Notes: a model not told the origin generated them from the letters alone. A stretch of DNA of 64,000 bases from Coprococcus sp. (GCA_016297325.1 JAEDGW010000001.1:1-64000); one strand, 5' to 3'; shown: positions 28,601 through 36,714, numbered from the stretch's first letter. Program-made: numbers and translations.

Positions 28601-28929
28601 CAGTGAAAGCCGGGGAAAACGACAGTGAATCTGATTGTGAGTATGATGGCAAGGCTGACAAAACCGGGGATGCTGAGGATGATGGCAAGGCCGATAAAAC
28701 CTGGAATGCTGAGGATGGTGACAGGACTGCTGACTTGGATGATACTGACGACCGTAAAAACAGAGTTGATGATCGAGTCGGTCTGAAGAACGAATCGGTA
28801 GAAGACAATCTGGAAGACGATGAGTATGACTTTGAAAGCGACAGTTCCAGGCTGGAAGCGGCCATAGCATATGCGGAGAAGGTCCGCAAAAATAAGCAGA
28901 ATAACAAGAACGGTAAAAACACCAAATAA
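25618..28929 (+). CDS. GtrA-YfhO fusion membrane protein
   Basis: The 1103-residue protein joins two membrane families. Residues 1-140 form a GtrA-type four-helix domain (RYVIAGGLTTAVNF at the start, FANGFYVFRS, and KCFVFRKDKK at the end), linked to lipid-linked sugar flipping. Residues about 145-1000 are a YfhO-type polytopic protein with about a dozen membrane helices and a large extracytoplasmic domain (about 590-975); YfhO proteins are GT-C-like and take part in glycosylation of cell-wall polymers such as lipoteichoic acid. The C-terminal 110 residues are an acidic, repeat-like cytoplasmic tail. The fused order suggests undecaprenyl-sugar supply coupled to transfer. The exact polymer is unknown. 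Confidence 0.88.
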   Translation: MNKYMNKIKELMEKEMVRYVIAGGLTTAVNFVSFFILRLLTNLSRSEANVIAIMLAIIFAYFANGFYVFRSESRKTVAQVIREFVSFVGMRLFAMLVEVVGTNLLCDSFRYNELVSKIVIQVVVLVINYIFSKCFVFRKDKKPIKEILADNYVMIICFLIPAVFMAAVWVVGEIGPFGGHSLTMVDSLHQYLPFFSDYQDKLTNEGSLFYTWNIGMGSNLLAIIAYYMSCPLNFIIVLFSKDHIYIAMCLLISLKIALSGMTMASYLGYKCKDKNNLFIIPFALAYALSNYVIGYSWNLMWMDCILILPLIMQGFEQMTEDGSNYKLYTISLFYGLLCNYYICFMICLFLVIQFVLTNHKNIFKLAEDTLRFAGTSVLAAAMAAFLLIPAYLGINTTASATRVFPQSDWYGSIWDMIKQMFILTEPIKSQSFDGGLNVYCGTFAIFLVGIYIFNTKIKWYEKLKNLIILVFLMASFNNTLLNYIWHGFHDQYGIPNRFSFLFIFVLLSMGYEALVKLDRSQIVGTVLGIVAAFGFLVYADKNIQLDKTVLIYTWVLFVVYSVAVMLMSLTKEKARFVVSVILAVLCMTEIVYSGAKGYESNGTVNIPDYYSWDNSMRAAIDSVKTDPFAYRTELMGTEVVDESTYYNMHGVSLFGSTVSNDLVNAMHGLGFYTGANEFLYDGANTVSNAVLGIRYVFRRPGEYMSHDMNYVDTVDGVDIYQNEKALKLGFMVDENLKEWTSDASNMFDSINNFVEKSTGVAGTFSQLYPEVTGSENDITITKDNPFSEYYALSDITPGIHSFELNFEITDEQDDLYIIANCNGITKIRIYVDGVEQNYERLQYQTYHVGHLSRGAKVGVEYYFSDGVPANTSARLTIATLNPDAFAQAYARWSNEQMDVSKFEDGYVKGHISVQDDGLMFTSIPYDAGWTAYVDGEKTEIQTVAGAFIALDLKAGDHTIEFKYFPAGLKTGLILTFAAWLIFALLQSRKGKGAKAVKAGENDSESDCEYDGKADKTGDAEDDGKADKTWNAEDGDRTADLDDTDDRKNRVDDRVGLKNESVEDNLEDDEYDFESDSSRLEAAIAYAEKVRKNKQNNKNGKNTK

Positions 28930-29001
28930 AAAGATAGTTCATTTTGTACAAATTATAATAAAAAAATTGTCTATATTTCAGCATAAAAAACTGTGTGAGC
29001 G

Positions 29002-29030
29002 TTGACCTTGATAATTATTTATAATATAAT
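29002..29030 (+). promoter_or_regulatory. Strong promoter for the hybrid histidine kinase
   Basis: TTGACC (29002-29007) and TATAAT (29025-29030) are spaced 17 bp apart. A 7-bp hairpin (GCATAGC at 29047-29053 with GCTATGC at 29057-29063) lies in the leader shortly before the AGGAGA at 29065-29070. Confidence 0.75.
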
Positions 29031-29100
29031 GTATCTATGTGGTTTTGCATAGCCGGGCTATGCTAGGAGACGCAATATTTATAGAAACAGAGGTGCATTA

Positions 29101-30846
29101 ATGGACAAGATTAAGGAAATTGGGATTAAGCCACTTGCGATAGCCATGGCTGTTCTGGCTTTGCTTGCAGGTGTGCTCGGAATTGCAAAGATAGGTGTGG
29201 GAGCTATCATTTGTGGAATTCTTGCAGCGGGAGTAGCTGTGCTGGTTATGCTTGCATTTGGAGGAGGCGGCGCCGGATCTTCTGGCAAGTCAGACAAGTA
29301 TAAGAAGCTGTTCATGAACCTCCCTATCGGATTTGCCCAGGCAAGGATCATCAACGATCCAGTGAATGGAACAAGTTATGAGATAGTGGATGCGAATGAG
29401 ATATTTGGCGAATACTTCAAGCTTGATGTGTCTGATTACACAGACAAGATATTGAAGGAGAGCAAGATAGAGGTGCTTCAGGATATCAATGCCTGGTTCA
29501 CCGCATACAACAATTCAGGTACAAAAGAGGGAGACCTGATGGATGTTGAGATCACTATGGAGTCACTTCAGAAGGTTTTCAACACGGTTATGTACAAGTC
29601 AGAGGCTGATTACATCAATATGGTTGTCATCGATGTGACAAAGCAGAAGGAGACTGAGGAGAAACTCAGCAAGGCCATCGTTGATGCTAACGCGGCATAC
29701 AAGACTCAGGCTGAGTTCCTTGCTAACATGAGCCATGAGATCAGGACACCTATCAACGGTATCCTCGGTATGCTTCAGCTCACTCTTATGGCAGAGGATC
29801 TTCAGGCTGACTACAGAGATAACCTTATAACAGCTAAGAACTGTGCAGATACACTGCTCAGACTTATAAATGATATTCTCGACATAAGCAAGCTTGAGGC
29901 TGGTAAGTACAAGATCAAAGAGGAGACATTTGATCTCAAGACAGCTATAGAGGATACAGTTGCAGCGCAGGTTCCTATCGCAACAAACAAGGGACTCCAG
30001 CTCGATTGTTCATTTGGAAGCAATATACCAAAGCTTGTGCGTGGTGATGGACAGAGAATACAGCAGGTACTCAATTGCCTTCTGTCGAATGCGATCAAGT
30101 TCACATCAGAGGGAAGCGTCAGAGTCAAGATCGCTTCCATGGATGACGGGGAGAACAAGATCAAGATCAGAATGGCAGTCGCTGATACCGGTATAGGTAT
30201 ATCAGAGGCGAACATGAGCAAGCTGTTCATCAGATTCAGTCAGGTTGATGCATCAGATACAAGAAAATATGGTGGTTCAGGACTTGGTCTTGTAATCACA
30301 AAGCAGATCGTAGAGCTTATGGGCGGTAATATAACAGTCCAGAGTAAGGAAGATATAGGATCAACATTCATTGTTGAGATACCACTTAAGGTTATCAAGG
30401 GGGCAGAGGCAGCAGATGAATTCCTTCAGGAGAAGGAAGAGCCGGCTGTATTCTCTATAAATGCACACAGCAAGGCAAGGATCCTTGTTGCAGAGGATGA
30501 GCCTGTAAATCAGCAGGTAATTGGAAAACTCCTCGGTATGGCAGGATTTTCATATGATATAGCTGAGAACGGCCAGAAGGCTGTAGAGCTGTTCAAGTCC
30601 AAAGTATATGATGCGGCTCTGTTCGATGTACAGATGCCTGTCATGGATGGTATAGCAGCAACTCAGGAGATCAGAGAGATCGAGCGTAAGGAGAAGAGGA
30701 AGAGACTTCCGATCATCGCAGTTACAGCGAGAGCCATGTTTGGAGACAAGGAGAGGATCCTTGAGAACCAGCTCGATGATTACATTGCAAAGCCATACAA
30801 CCTCAACGATGTGGTTGATACGCTTAACAAATACATAGAAGACTAA
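29101..30846 (+). CDS. Hybrid sensor histidine kinase with receiver domain
   Basis: The 581-residue protein has two N-terminal membrane helices (about 10-52), a PAS-like region (about 75-180), a coiled coil with ATEEKLSKA-type sequence, a HisKA domain with the phospho-accepting His in SHEIRTPINGILG near residue 212, and a HATPase_c domain with the N box LSNAIKFTSEG, G1 box VADTGIGIS and G2 box GGSGLGLVI. The C-terminal receiver (about 455-580) has its phospho-accepting Asp in ALFDVQMPVMDG. No DNA-binding regulator is adjacent, so its downstream partner is unknown. It is transcribed alone between the promoter at 29002-29030 and the terminator at 30866-30908. Confidence 0.93.
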   Translation: MDKIKEIGIKPLAIAMAVLALLAGVLGIAKIGVGAIICGILAAGVAVLVMLAFGGGGAGSSGKSDKYKKLFMNLPIGFAQARIINDPVNGTSYEIVDANEIFGEYFKLDVSDYTDKILKESKIEVLQDINAWFTAYNNSGTKEGDLMDVEITMESLQKVFNTVMYKSEADYINMVVIDVTKQKETEEKLSKAIVDANAAYKTQAEFLANMSHEIRTPINGILGMLQLTLMAEDLQADYRDNLITAKNCADTLLRLINDILDISKLEAGKYKIKEETFDLKTAIEDTVAAQVPIATNKGLQLDCSFGSNIPKLVRGDGQRIQQVLNCLLSNAIKFTSEGSVRVKIASMDDGENKIKIRMAVADTGIGISEANMSKLFIRFSQVDASDTRKYGGSGLGLVITKQIVELMGGNITVQSKEDIGSTFIVEIPLKVIKGAEAADEFLQEKEEPAVFSINAHSKARILVAEDEPVNQQVIGKLLGMAGFSYDIAENGQKAVELFKSKVYDAALFDVQMPVMDGIAATQEIREIERKEKRKRLPIIAVTARAMFGDKERILENQLDDYIAKPYNLNDVVDTLNKYIED

Positions 30847-30865
30847 ACTTGAAATGTATATAAGG

Positions 30866-30908
30866 ATCGGGGATGAATGCATTGCGTCACAATCCCCGAT
30901 TTTTTTAT
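30866..30908 (+). terminator. Terminator after the hybrid kinase
   Basis: ATCGGGGAT (30866-30874) pairs with ATCCCCGAT (30892-30900), followed by TTTTTTTATA. Confidence 0.9.
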
Positions 30909-30965
30909 ATATAAATATATCAGCAGCCCTAATGGGATTATATTCAATAATAGGAGGTTTTATTT

Positions 30966-31268
30966 ATGTCAGATTTTTTCCAGGATGTGTTCAGCAAGAC
31001 GAAGAAGTTCGCTAATAATGCGGTGGACGAGACAAAGGATGCGGCTCAGAAGGCAAAGCTGAACAGCAAGATCAACAATGATCAGCAGATGATCGATAAG
31101 AATATGGCGGAGATTGGAAGGTATTTCTATGACCAGTACAAGGACAATCCGCCGCAGGGACTTGAGAAGGCGTTCGGGGATATCAAGATCCTTCAGGAGA
31201 GCATAGAGATCAGCAGAGGTGAGATACAGACACTTGAGGCAGCTATGGCGGCCAGAAAGCAGTCATAA
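30966..31268 (+). CDS. Small helical protein of unknown function
   Basis: The 100-residue protein is entirely predicted helix, soluble and highly charged, with a middle motif YFYDQYKDNPPQG and a C-terminal coiled coil ending AAMAARKQS. Similar small proteins are common in Lachnospiraceae, sometimes fused to a zinc ribbon that is absent here. I cannot name a function. The start has TAGGAGG at ideal spacing. It precedes the Tad locus but is separated from it by a hairpin terminator, so it is probably an independent gene. Confidence 0.75.
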   Translation: MSDFFQDVFSKTKKFANNAVDETKDAAQKAKLNSKINNDQQMIDKNMAEIGRYFYDQYKDNPPQGLEKAFGDIKILQESIEISRGEIQTLEAAMAARKQS

Positions 31269-31366
31269 ATTATAAAATCTGATTATACACAGATTATAAT
31301 TTGACTATACAGAATCGAGATATGATGTACCCATAGATTATTGGGGATGTAAAAAGATATGAGGGA

Positions 31367-31408
31367 TAAAAAGGGATGCACGGGATATATGCCTGTGTAT
31401 CCTTTTTT
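31367..31408 (+). terminator. Terminator before the Tad locus
   Basis: AAAAAGGGATGCAC (about 31369-31382) pairs with GTGTATCCTTTTTT, with wobbles. The T-run is inside the 3' arm. It lies 100 bp after the small helical protein gene; the space between holds no gene. Confidence 0.65.
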
Positions 31409-31556
31409 CGTGTCTGTATATTCCGGCTATACAGGAATTATAATGGGTGAAATTATAAAAATTTGTTTATGGTTTTGCCCCTTTACAAAGTCTTTGCCTG
31501 GGTGTATCGTGTGACTTACCACTCAGAGAGAAGGGAGGATAGAGAGAATTATTTAT

Positions 31557-32021
31557 TTGATACCATTGATCGCTACAGCAAGTGTGGCGGTCGTTCAGGA
31601 TCTTCGGGACTGGAGGATTCCCAACTGGCTTATAGCAGTAGGATTGATGCAGGGAATGATCATATCTGCATGGATGCGCGGAGTCAGTCAGGGATTGCTT
31701 GTCAGTATTTCAGGATGCGTTATTCCTGTGTTGGTCCTGTATGTATTATTTCTTATGAGAGCCCTGGGTGCAGGCGATATAAAGCTGTTTGCTGTTGCCG
31801 GCACATTTGTCGGAACGGATGTCGTCAGGGTGATGATCTACTCCTTTTTGGCCGGAGGAGTTATATCTTTATTTTTTCTTTTAAAAGAATTTTTATTATC
31901 AATTACGAATCGTAAAGGTTTACCAGAAAAGAAGTTTGACAGAAGTGTCATGAAGGCAAGAGTGCATTTCTCGGTCGCCATCATGTGCGGAGTGATGTGC
32001 TATGCGGTGATACGTATATGA
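31557..32021 (+). CDS. tadV: Tad pilus prepilin peptidase (A24 family)
   Basis: The product of about 154 residues is a membrane aspartic protease that cleaves the leader of Flp-type pilins. It has the two active-site Asp motifs: DLRDWRIPNW near residue 15-24 and GAGDIKL near residue 72-78, plus four or five membrane helices. The only ordinary start is TTG 31557, but the strong AAGGGAGG (31531-31538) is 18 bp from it; an ATT at 31548 (9 nt away) would give the more usual N-terminus MIYLIPL. It is the first gene of the Tad operon. The final codons form the first unit of the 17-bp repeat that follows. Confidence 0.88.
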   Translation: MIPLIATASVAVVQDLRDWRIPNWLIAVGLMQGMIISAWMRGVSQGLLVSISGCVIPVLVLYVLFLMRALGAGDIKLFAVAGTFVGTDVVRVMIYSFLAGGVISLFFLLKEFLLSITNRKGLPEKKFDRSVMKARVHFSVAIMCGVMCYAVIRI

Positions 32022-32210
32022 AGGTGCTGCGTATATGCGGATGCTGCGTATATGCATGCGTATATGTAGCTGCTGAGTATATGCGGGTGTTGCGTATATG
32101 TAGATGATACGTATATGCGTGTGTTGTGTATACGCAGATGATACATATATGCGGGTTCTGTGTATATAAATATAGTGCGTATGAACGTGACACATATATG
32201 GGGGTGATAC
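31997..32210 (+). repeat. Degenerate 17-bp tandem repeat array
   Basis: About 13 units with consensus GTATATGCGGRTGNTGC follow each other from the end of tadV (the unit at 31997-32013 is coding) to 32210. Most units are exactly 17 bp; one at 32048-32059 is 12 bp and one at 32179-32193 is 15 bp. The last unit supplies GGGGGTG, the only ribosome binding site available to the next gene. No repeat has a spacer-like unique part, so it is not a CRISPR. Confidence 0.85.
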
Positions 32211-32256
32211 TATAGAACAATATAAAGTTGGAATATATGACGAAGATGCATCATAC

Positions 32257-33195
32257 ATGATAAGCCTTATGAATCATATAAATTCCGACAGGGAAAATCC
32301 GATGTTTGCACTGGCATTTTCCACGTTGGAGGAGCTTCATGAGTATATGTCCGGAAGACATCTGGACATTCTCCTTGTGGATGAGAAGGTAGCGGATGAT
32401 GGATTACAGCCGCAAAGGATGAACGGGGCTTGCGATACGATGGAAAGCCAGATCGTAGATGGACTTGGTATTCCAGTGAAGATGCTGATCCTGTCCAGAA
32501 ATAAGCAGAATGAGAATGGTAAAGGAATAATATTCAAATATTCCAGGGCGTCGGAGCTCATCTCTTCCATTCTTGGCTATATCGATGTGAAGGAAGTGCA
32601 CAGTAACAGGAAACTGTTTCGGACATATGGCATCATCTCACCCCTTGGAAGATGTGGTAAGACGACACTGGCTGTGAGTCTGTGTATGAACGACGAGGTC
32701 AGAGGTGGTCTGTATATAGGGCTGGAGGAGTATGGTTCATTTCAGGACGATGCTGATGCGCTGTCCAATATGATATACCTGGCGAAGCAGAGATCCTGCG
32801 AATTTACGGAGTATATGAGAAAGTTTACTGTGAATCTGGGTGAATACAGCGTGGCGGGATATCTGAAATCCTATATCGATGCAATGGAACTTGACGCGGA
32901 TGATGTCAGGTGGATGATCGGGCAGATACGCGAGTGGGGCAGATATACCACTGTGGTTTTTGACATAGGGCAGGCGGTCCTGAAGGATCTGACGATACTC
33001 ACAGCATTTGACGAGGTGATAGTTCCGCTTCTGGACGATGAGCTGTCATTTGCAAAGGTGAAGGCGTTTGAGGAGATGCTAAGGAGAGCAGAGCTTGGCA
33101 AGCTGCTTTGCCGGATGCGTAAAGTGTCAGTTCCCATGGCGGCGCCCGGAAGTGCCCAGATGATCAGATTTATAGAGAACGAAATGGATAGATAA
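32257..33195 (+). CDS. tadZ: TadZ/CpaE-like P-loop protein of the Tad pilus
   Basis: The gene encodes a MinD/ParA-like ATPase domain with the deviant Walker A SPLGRCGKTTLA (about residue 128) after an N-terminal receiver-like domain that lacks full phosphorylation motifs (LLVDEKV region). TadZ proteins place the pilus machine in the cell. Residues that clearly belong to the first domain (EQYKVGIYDEDASY) are encoded upstream of the first ATG, 32257. The only frame-compatible codon spaced well from GGGGGTG (32200-32206) is ATA 32212, which would start the protein MEQYKVG if it initiates. The annotation uses 32257 as the first standard start. tadA follows 2 bp later. Confidence 0.8.
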   Translation: MISLMNHINSDRENPMFALAFSTLEELHEYMSGRHLDILLVDEKVADDGLQPQRMNGACDTMESQIVDGLGIPVKMLILSRNKQNENGKGIIFKYSRASELISSILGYIDVKEVHSNRKLFRTYGIISPLGRCGKTTLAVSLCMNDEVRGGLYIGLEEYGSFQDDADALSNMIYLAKQRSCEFTEYMRKFTVNLGEYSVAGYLKSYIDAMELDADDVRWMIGQIREWGRYTTVVFDIGQAVLKDLTILTAFDEVIVPLLDDELSFAKVKAFEEMLRRAELGKLLCRMRKVSVPMAAPGSAQMIRFIENEMDR

Positions 33196-33197
33196 AT

Positions 33198-34448
33198 ATG
33201 GATGGAGAGTGCAGACAGATAATAAGGTCCCGTGTCATGCAGGACATTGACATGACCGGGGATATCAAGGATGAGAAAGTCAGTGAGATGATCGACAGAT
33301 GCATTCTGGAATATGAGGCGGCCGGCAGCCTTAGTGTCAGAGAAAAACTTGAGATCAAGCAGGAGCTGTTCAACAGTCTCAGGCGGCTTGATGTTCTGTC
33401 GGAGCTTCTGGATGACGAGAGTGTCACTGAGATCATGATAAATGGCTATGACAATATCTTCATAGAGAGGGCTGGCAGGCTGTTCAGATATGACAAGGCA
33501 TTTGAAAGCGAAGACAGGCTGAAGTCGGTTATCCAGCATATAGTTGCGGGCTGCAACAGGCTGGTAAATGAGGCGTCACCTATAGTGGATGCCAGACTCG
33601 CCGATGGATCCAGAGTAAATGTGGTGCTGCCGCCGGTCAGTCTTTCGGGAAGTGTGATGACTATAAGAAAATTTCCGAAGGAGGGAATGACCGTGGAGAG
33701 ACTATTGACCCTTGGTTCTATAACTCCAGAGGTTGCAGAATTCTTATCCCGGCTTGTGAAAGCCGGTTACAACATCATCATATCCGGAGGTACGGGAGCC
33801 GGAAAGACCACATTTCTCAACGCTGTGTCTGAATTTATCCCAAAGGATGAGAGGATAGTGACCATAGAGGATTCTGCGGAACTGCAGATAAAAGGTATCG
33901 CCAATCTGGTCAGACTTGAGGCCAGGGCGGCAAATGTCGAGGGCGATAACGCAGTTGCCATAAGGGATCTGATAAAGGCAAGTCTGAGAATGAGGCCGAA
34001 CAGGATCATAGTTGGCGAGGTCAGGGATGCGGCCGCGATCGATATGCTTTCTGCTATGAATACTGGGCATGATGGAAGTATATCAACTGGCCATGCAAAT
34101 TCCAGCCGGGATATGCTGACGAGACTTGAGACTATGGTCCTTATGGGGGCTGACATGCCAATCCCGGCGATACGTCAGCAGATAGCTTCGGCGGTGGATA
34201 TAATCATACAGCTTGGAAGGCTTCGTGATAAATCGAGAAGATGTATAGAGATAAGTGAAGTTATTGGATTACAGGGAGGTGAATATGTGATGAATAAATT
34301 GTATGAGTTCTATGAGACAGGCGTGAACAATGGAAGAATAGAGGGAACTCTCAGGAAGATCAACGATCTTCACAGTATATCTAAGCTGCTCTCAGCAGGT
34401 CTTATAAAAGTGACCAGAGACAGCGTGGAGGGAAGTGATGGTCATTGA
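33198..34448 (+). CDS. tadA: Tad pilus assembly ATPase TadA (CpaF)
   Basis: The 416-residue protein is a type II/IV secretion ATPase that powers pilus assembly at the inner face of the membrane. It has the N-terminal helical region, the N2 domain (DGSRVNVVLPPVSLSG), Walker A ISGGTGAGKTTF near residue 196, the Asp box (IVTIEDSAELQI), the Walker B region (RIIVGEVRDAAAIDML) and the His box (HDGSISTGHANS). Length is typical. The start codon overlaps the context of the tadZ stop, with no strong site, so translational coupling is likely. tadB begins inside the last codons by a TTGA overlap. Confidence 0.95.
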   Translation: MDGECRQIIRSRVMQDIDMTGDIKDEKVSEMIDRCILEYEAAGSLSVREKLEIKQELFNSLRRLDVLSELLDDESVTEIMINGYDNIFIERAGRLFRYDKAFESEDRLKSVIQHIVAGCNRLVNEASPIVDARLADGSRVNVVLPPVSLSGSVMTIRKFPKEGMTVERLLTLGSITPEVAEFLSRLVKAGYNIIISGGTGAGKTTFLNAVSEFIPKDERIVTIEDSAELQIKGIANLVRLEARAANVEGDNAVAIRDLIKASLRMRPNRIIVGEVRDAAAIDMLSAMNTGHDGSISTGHANSSRDMLTRLETMVLMGADMPIPAIRQQIASAVDIIIQLGRLRDKSRRCIEISEVIGLQGGEYVMNKLYEFYETGVNNGRIEGTLRKINDLHSISKLLSAGLIKVTRDSVEGSDGH

Positions 34449-35194
34449 GGGATTCCAGAGATTATAGCAGATACAGGGTGAGCAAAAAAGAGGCGGCAGC
34501 TCTGGTATTTCTATACGTGGCTGTCATAGCGGTGTTGTCTCTGCTCTTTTACAACAGCATTTATCCCGGGGCGGTGATGCTTCCCGGAATAGTTCTGATC
34601 TTGAGGAAATATGAAGCTGTGAAATGCAGGCAGATACAGAGAAAGCTGAACAGGGAGTTTAAGGAGATGCTCCTGTCGCTGTCGGCAAACATGGCAGCCG
34701 GGTACTCCATAGAGAGTGCATTTGCACCGGTGTATCAGGAGCTTGCCGGTATGTATCAGGGCAGTTCATATATAGAGGATGAGGTGAGGATCATCCTGAA
34801 GGGGCTGGAGATCAACTCGGATATTGAAGTGCTGCTGGGAGATCTGGCGGCGAGATCACAGGTGAAAGATATAGAAGAATTTGCCCATATAGTAGTCGTG
34901 GCAAAGCGTTCCGGTGGCAATCTCATACGTATGATGAAGAAGATGGTTCAGAATATAGATGATCGGCTTGAGGTTGAGGATGAGATAGATACCATGATCA
35001 CCTCGAAGAAACTTGAACAGAATATCATGTCTGCTATGCCATTTGCCATCATTCTGTACCTTAGAGTGTGCAACCCGGGATACATGGACGCACTCTATGG
35101 CAATATCCCTGGGGCTGCGCTGATGACGGTGTGCCTTGGAATTATAGTGGCGACGGTGCTGTGGGGCAGAAAGATCATAAATATTAATGTGTGA
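34445..35194 (+). CDS. tadB: Tad pilus inner membrane protein TadB
   Basis: The 249-residue protein has the T2SSF domain (about 85-215, with FKEMLLSLSANMAAGYSIESAF and VVAKRSGGNLIRMM) between two N-terminal and two C-terminal membrane helices. It forms the pilus platform with TadC. The start is TTG at 34445, overlapping the tadA stop by 4 bp (TTGA); GGAGGG lies 12 nt before. The preceding in-frame codon set contains a stop, so no earlier start is possible. The next gene starts 14 bp after. Confidence 0.93.
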   Translation: MRDSRDYSRYRVSKKEAAALVFLYVAVIAVLSLLFYNSIYPGAVMLPGIVLILRKYEAVKCRQIQRKLNREFKEMLLSLSANMAAGYSIESAFAPVYQELAGMYQGSSYIEDEVRIILKGLEINSDIEVLLGDLAARSQVKDIEEFAHIVVVAKRSGGNLIRMMKKMVQNIDDRLEVEDEIDTMITSKKLEQNIMSAMPFAIILYLRVCNPGYMDALYGNIPGAALMTVCLGIIVATVLWGRKIININV

Positions 35195-35208
35195 GAGGTG
35201 GCCTTTAT

Positions 35209-36519
35209 ATGTTTGACAAAGTGGCGGAAAAAATATATGGCAAGGTGAGCCGGTTCATAGATATAGAAGGTGTGAGCCGCCGGATCAAAAGGCTTGAGGT
35301 GTGTACTGATGGCATGGCAAAGGACAAATGCAGGGAGTTCTACTGCGGGATCATAAAGAGAGTGATCCTGGCAGCAGGCGCAGTGTTCATCGTTGTAGCG
35401 GCGCTGTTGATAAGCCGTCTGATGGCAAGTGATACGGTGATCCTGAACAGACCTGACCATGGAATGGACAGCGTGACTATGGAGCTTGAGACGGAGATCG
35501 GGGGAGATCCCGCAGCATTTACTGTGGATGTTCTCCCGGTTGAGTATCCTGAGGATGAGCTTGACAGTGTATTTGACAGAGCATTTGAGGAGATAGATGG
35601 CAGTTATCTGGGAGATAACATCAGCGCAGACGAGGTGAGGAGCAATCTGAACCTTATGACAAGGCTTGATGATCTGGGGCTTGATGTGGATTGGAACAGC
35701 GGTGACAGCGAGGTAGTTGAGACCGATGGAACTGTGATAAATGATGACGAGAGTCTGGATCTTATAGTGGAACTTACGGCATCGCTGGAGTGCGGCGGTA
35801 GGTGCATGGAGAGGACATATCAGGTACATGTTCTCGGGTGTAGTCTCACAGCCACTGAGAAAGCCACGAAGCTGATCTCTGAGTATGTGGCAAATGTGCA
35901 GAATGAGAACAGTTCCGACAAGGAGATAGAACTGCCACGTGAGATAGAAGGCTACGTTGTGACGGAGAAAAAAGACGGAGGTTCGTGGGTGACGATACTT
36001 ATGCTTGGGGTATTTGCCATGGCCTGTATATGTGTCCGCGGCAGGGTGCAGATAAGGAACAGGGAGAAGCACAGGAGAGAACAGCTTATGATGGCGTACC
36101 CGGAGCTTGTGGACAAGCTCACTCTGTATCTCGGGGCAGGGGTAACTGTGAAGAGCGCATTTGTGAGGATAGCACAGATGGAAAAGAAGCAGGAAGACCC
36201 GCTTGTGAAAGAAGTCAGATATACACTAAATGAGATCAGATCAGGAGTATCGGAGAGTGATGCCTACTGCAATATGGGACATAGGATAAACCTGCCGGTA
36301 TACATCAAGCTTATGTCCCTGCTGGCCCAGAATATAAGGAAGGGCACAAAGGACATAATCGTGATGATGGCAGACGAGGAGCAGAGTGCACTGCAGGCCA
36401 GAAAAGAGATGGCGAAGAAGAAGGGGGAGGAAGCCGGAACAAAGCTGCTTTTCCCAATGATAGTGCTGCTCGGGATAGTGATGGTGATAGTCATATCGCC
36501 GGCAATAATGAATTTTTAG
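35209..36519 (+). CDS. tadC: Tad pilus inner membrane protein TadC with large external insert
   Basis: The 436-residue protein has the T2SSF domain at its C-terminal half (about 285-420: YPELVDKLTLYLGAGVTVKSAF, then PLVKEVRYTLNEIRSG) and a final membrane helix. A first membrane helix (about 52-72) and a second (about 254-274) enclose an extracytoplasmic segment of about 180 residues with many acidic residues, which ordinary TadC proteins lack. ATG 35209 is preferred because AGAGGTGG fits it; GTG 35191 is the only earlier in-frame start. The gene is followed by AGGAGG and the pilin gene. Confidence 0.9.
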   Translation: MFDKVAEKIYGKVSRFIDIEGVSRRIKRLEVCTDGMAKDKCREFYCGIIKRVILAAGAVFIVVAALLISRLMASDTVILNRPDHGMDSVTMELETEIGGDPAAFTVDVLPVEYPEDELDSVFDRAFEEIDGSYLGDNISADEVRSNLNLMTRLDDLGLDVDWNSGDSEVVETDGTVINDDESLDLIVELTASLECGGRCMERTYQVHVLGCSLTATEKATKLISEYVANVQNENSSDKEIELPREIEGYVVTEKKDGGSWVTILMLGVFAMACICVRGRVQIRNREKHRREQLMMAYPELVDKLTLYLGAGVTVKSAFVRIAQMEKKQEDPLVKEVRYTLNEIRSGVSESDAYCNMGHRINLPVYIKLMSLLAQNIRKGTKDIIVMMADEEQSALQARKEMAKKKGEEAGTKLLFPMIVLLGIVMVIVISPAIMNF

Positions 36520-36532
36520 GAGGACAACAATT

Positions 36533-36703
36533 ATGAAGAAATGGACAGAATTTATGGATGATGAGTCAGGAATGGGAGTTGTAGAGGTGATATTAATTAT
36601 GGTGGTGCTTATCGCCATGTGCATAGTTTTCAAGAAACAGATAACAAGTCTTGTGAACAATATATGGAACTCCATAAACAAGAATGCAAAGAAGATATAT
36701 TAG
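36533..36703 (+). CDS. flp: Flp-type pilin subunit (56 residues)
   Basis: This very small gene encodes a pilin of the Firmicutes Flp1-like class. The protein reads MKKWTEFMDDESGMGVVEV in its first part: a short charged leader, then the Gly-x-x-x-x-Glu core (GMGVVEV) typical of type IVb pilins, a hydrophobic helix VILIMVVLIAMCIVF, and a Lys/Asn-rich end. Cleavage would occur before or near the GMGVVE segment by the TadV peptidase; the position is inferred. It has AGGAGG before the ATG and sits between tadC and a DUF5702 gene, where the Flp gene is expected. It ends in TAG within the next ribosome binding site. Confidence 0.9.
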   Translation: MKKWTEFMDDESGMGVVEVILIMVVLIAMCIVFKKQITSLVNNIWNSINKNAKKIY

Positions 36704-36714
36704 GAGGAATCCAC

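Noticed and set aside
32014..32210. CRISPR array
   Set aside because: Units are contiguous and degenerate, with no unique spacers and no cas genes.
31920..32258. 112-codon antisense frame rich in Tyr, Ile and His
   Set aside because: It is produced by the 17-bp repeats read on the other strand; no start site or family signal.
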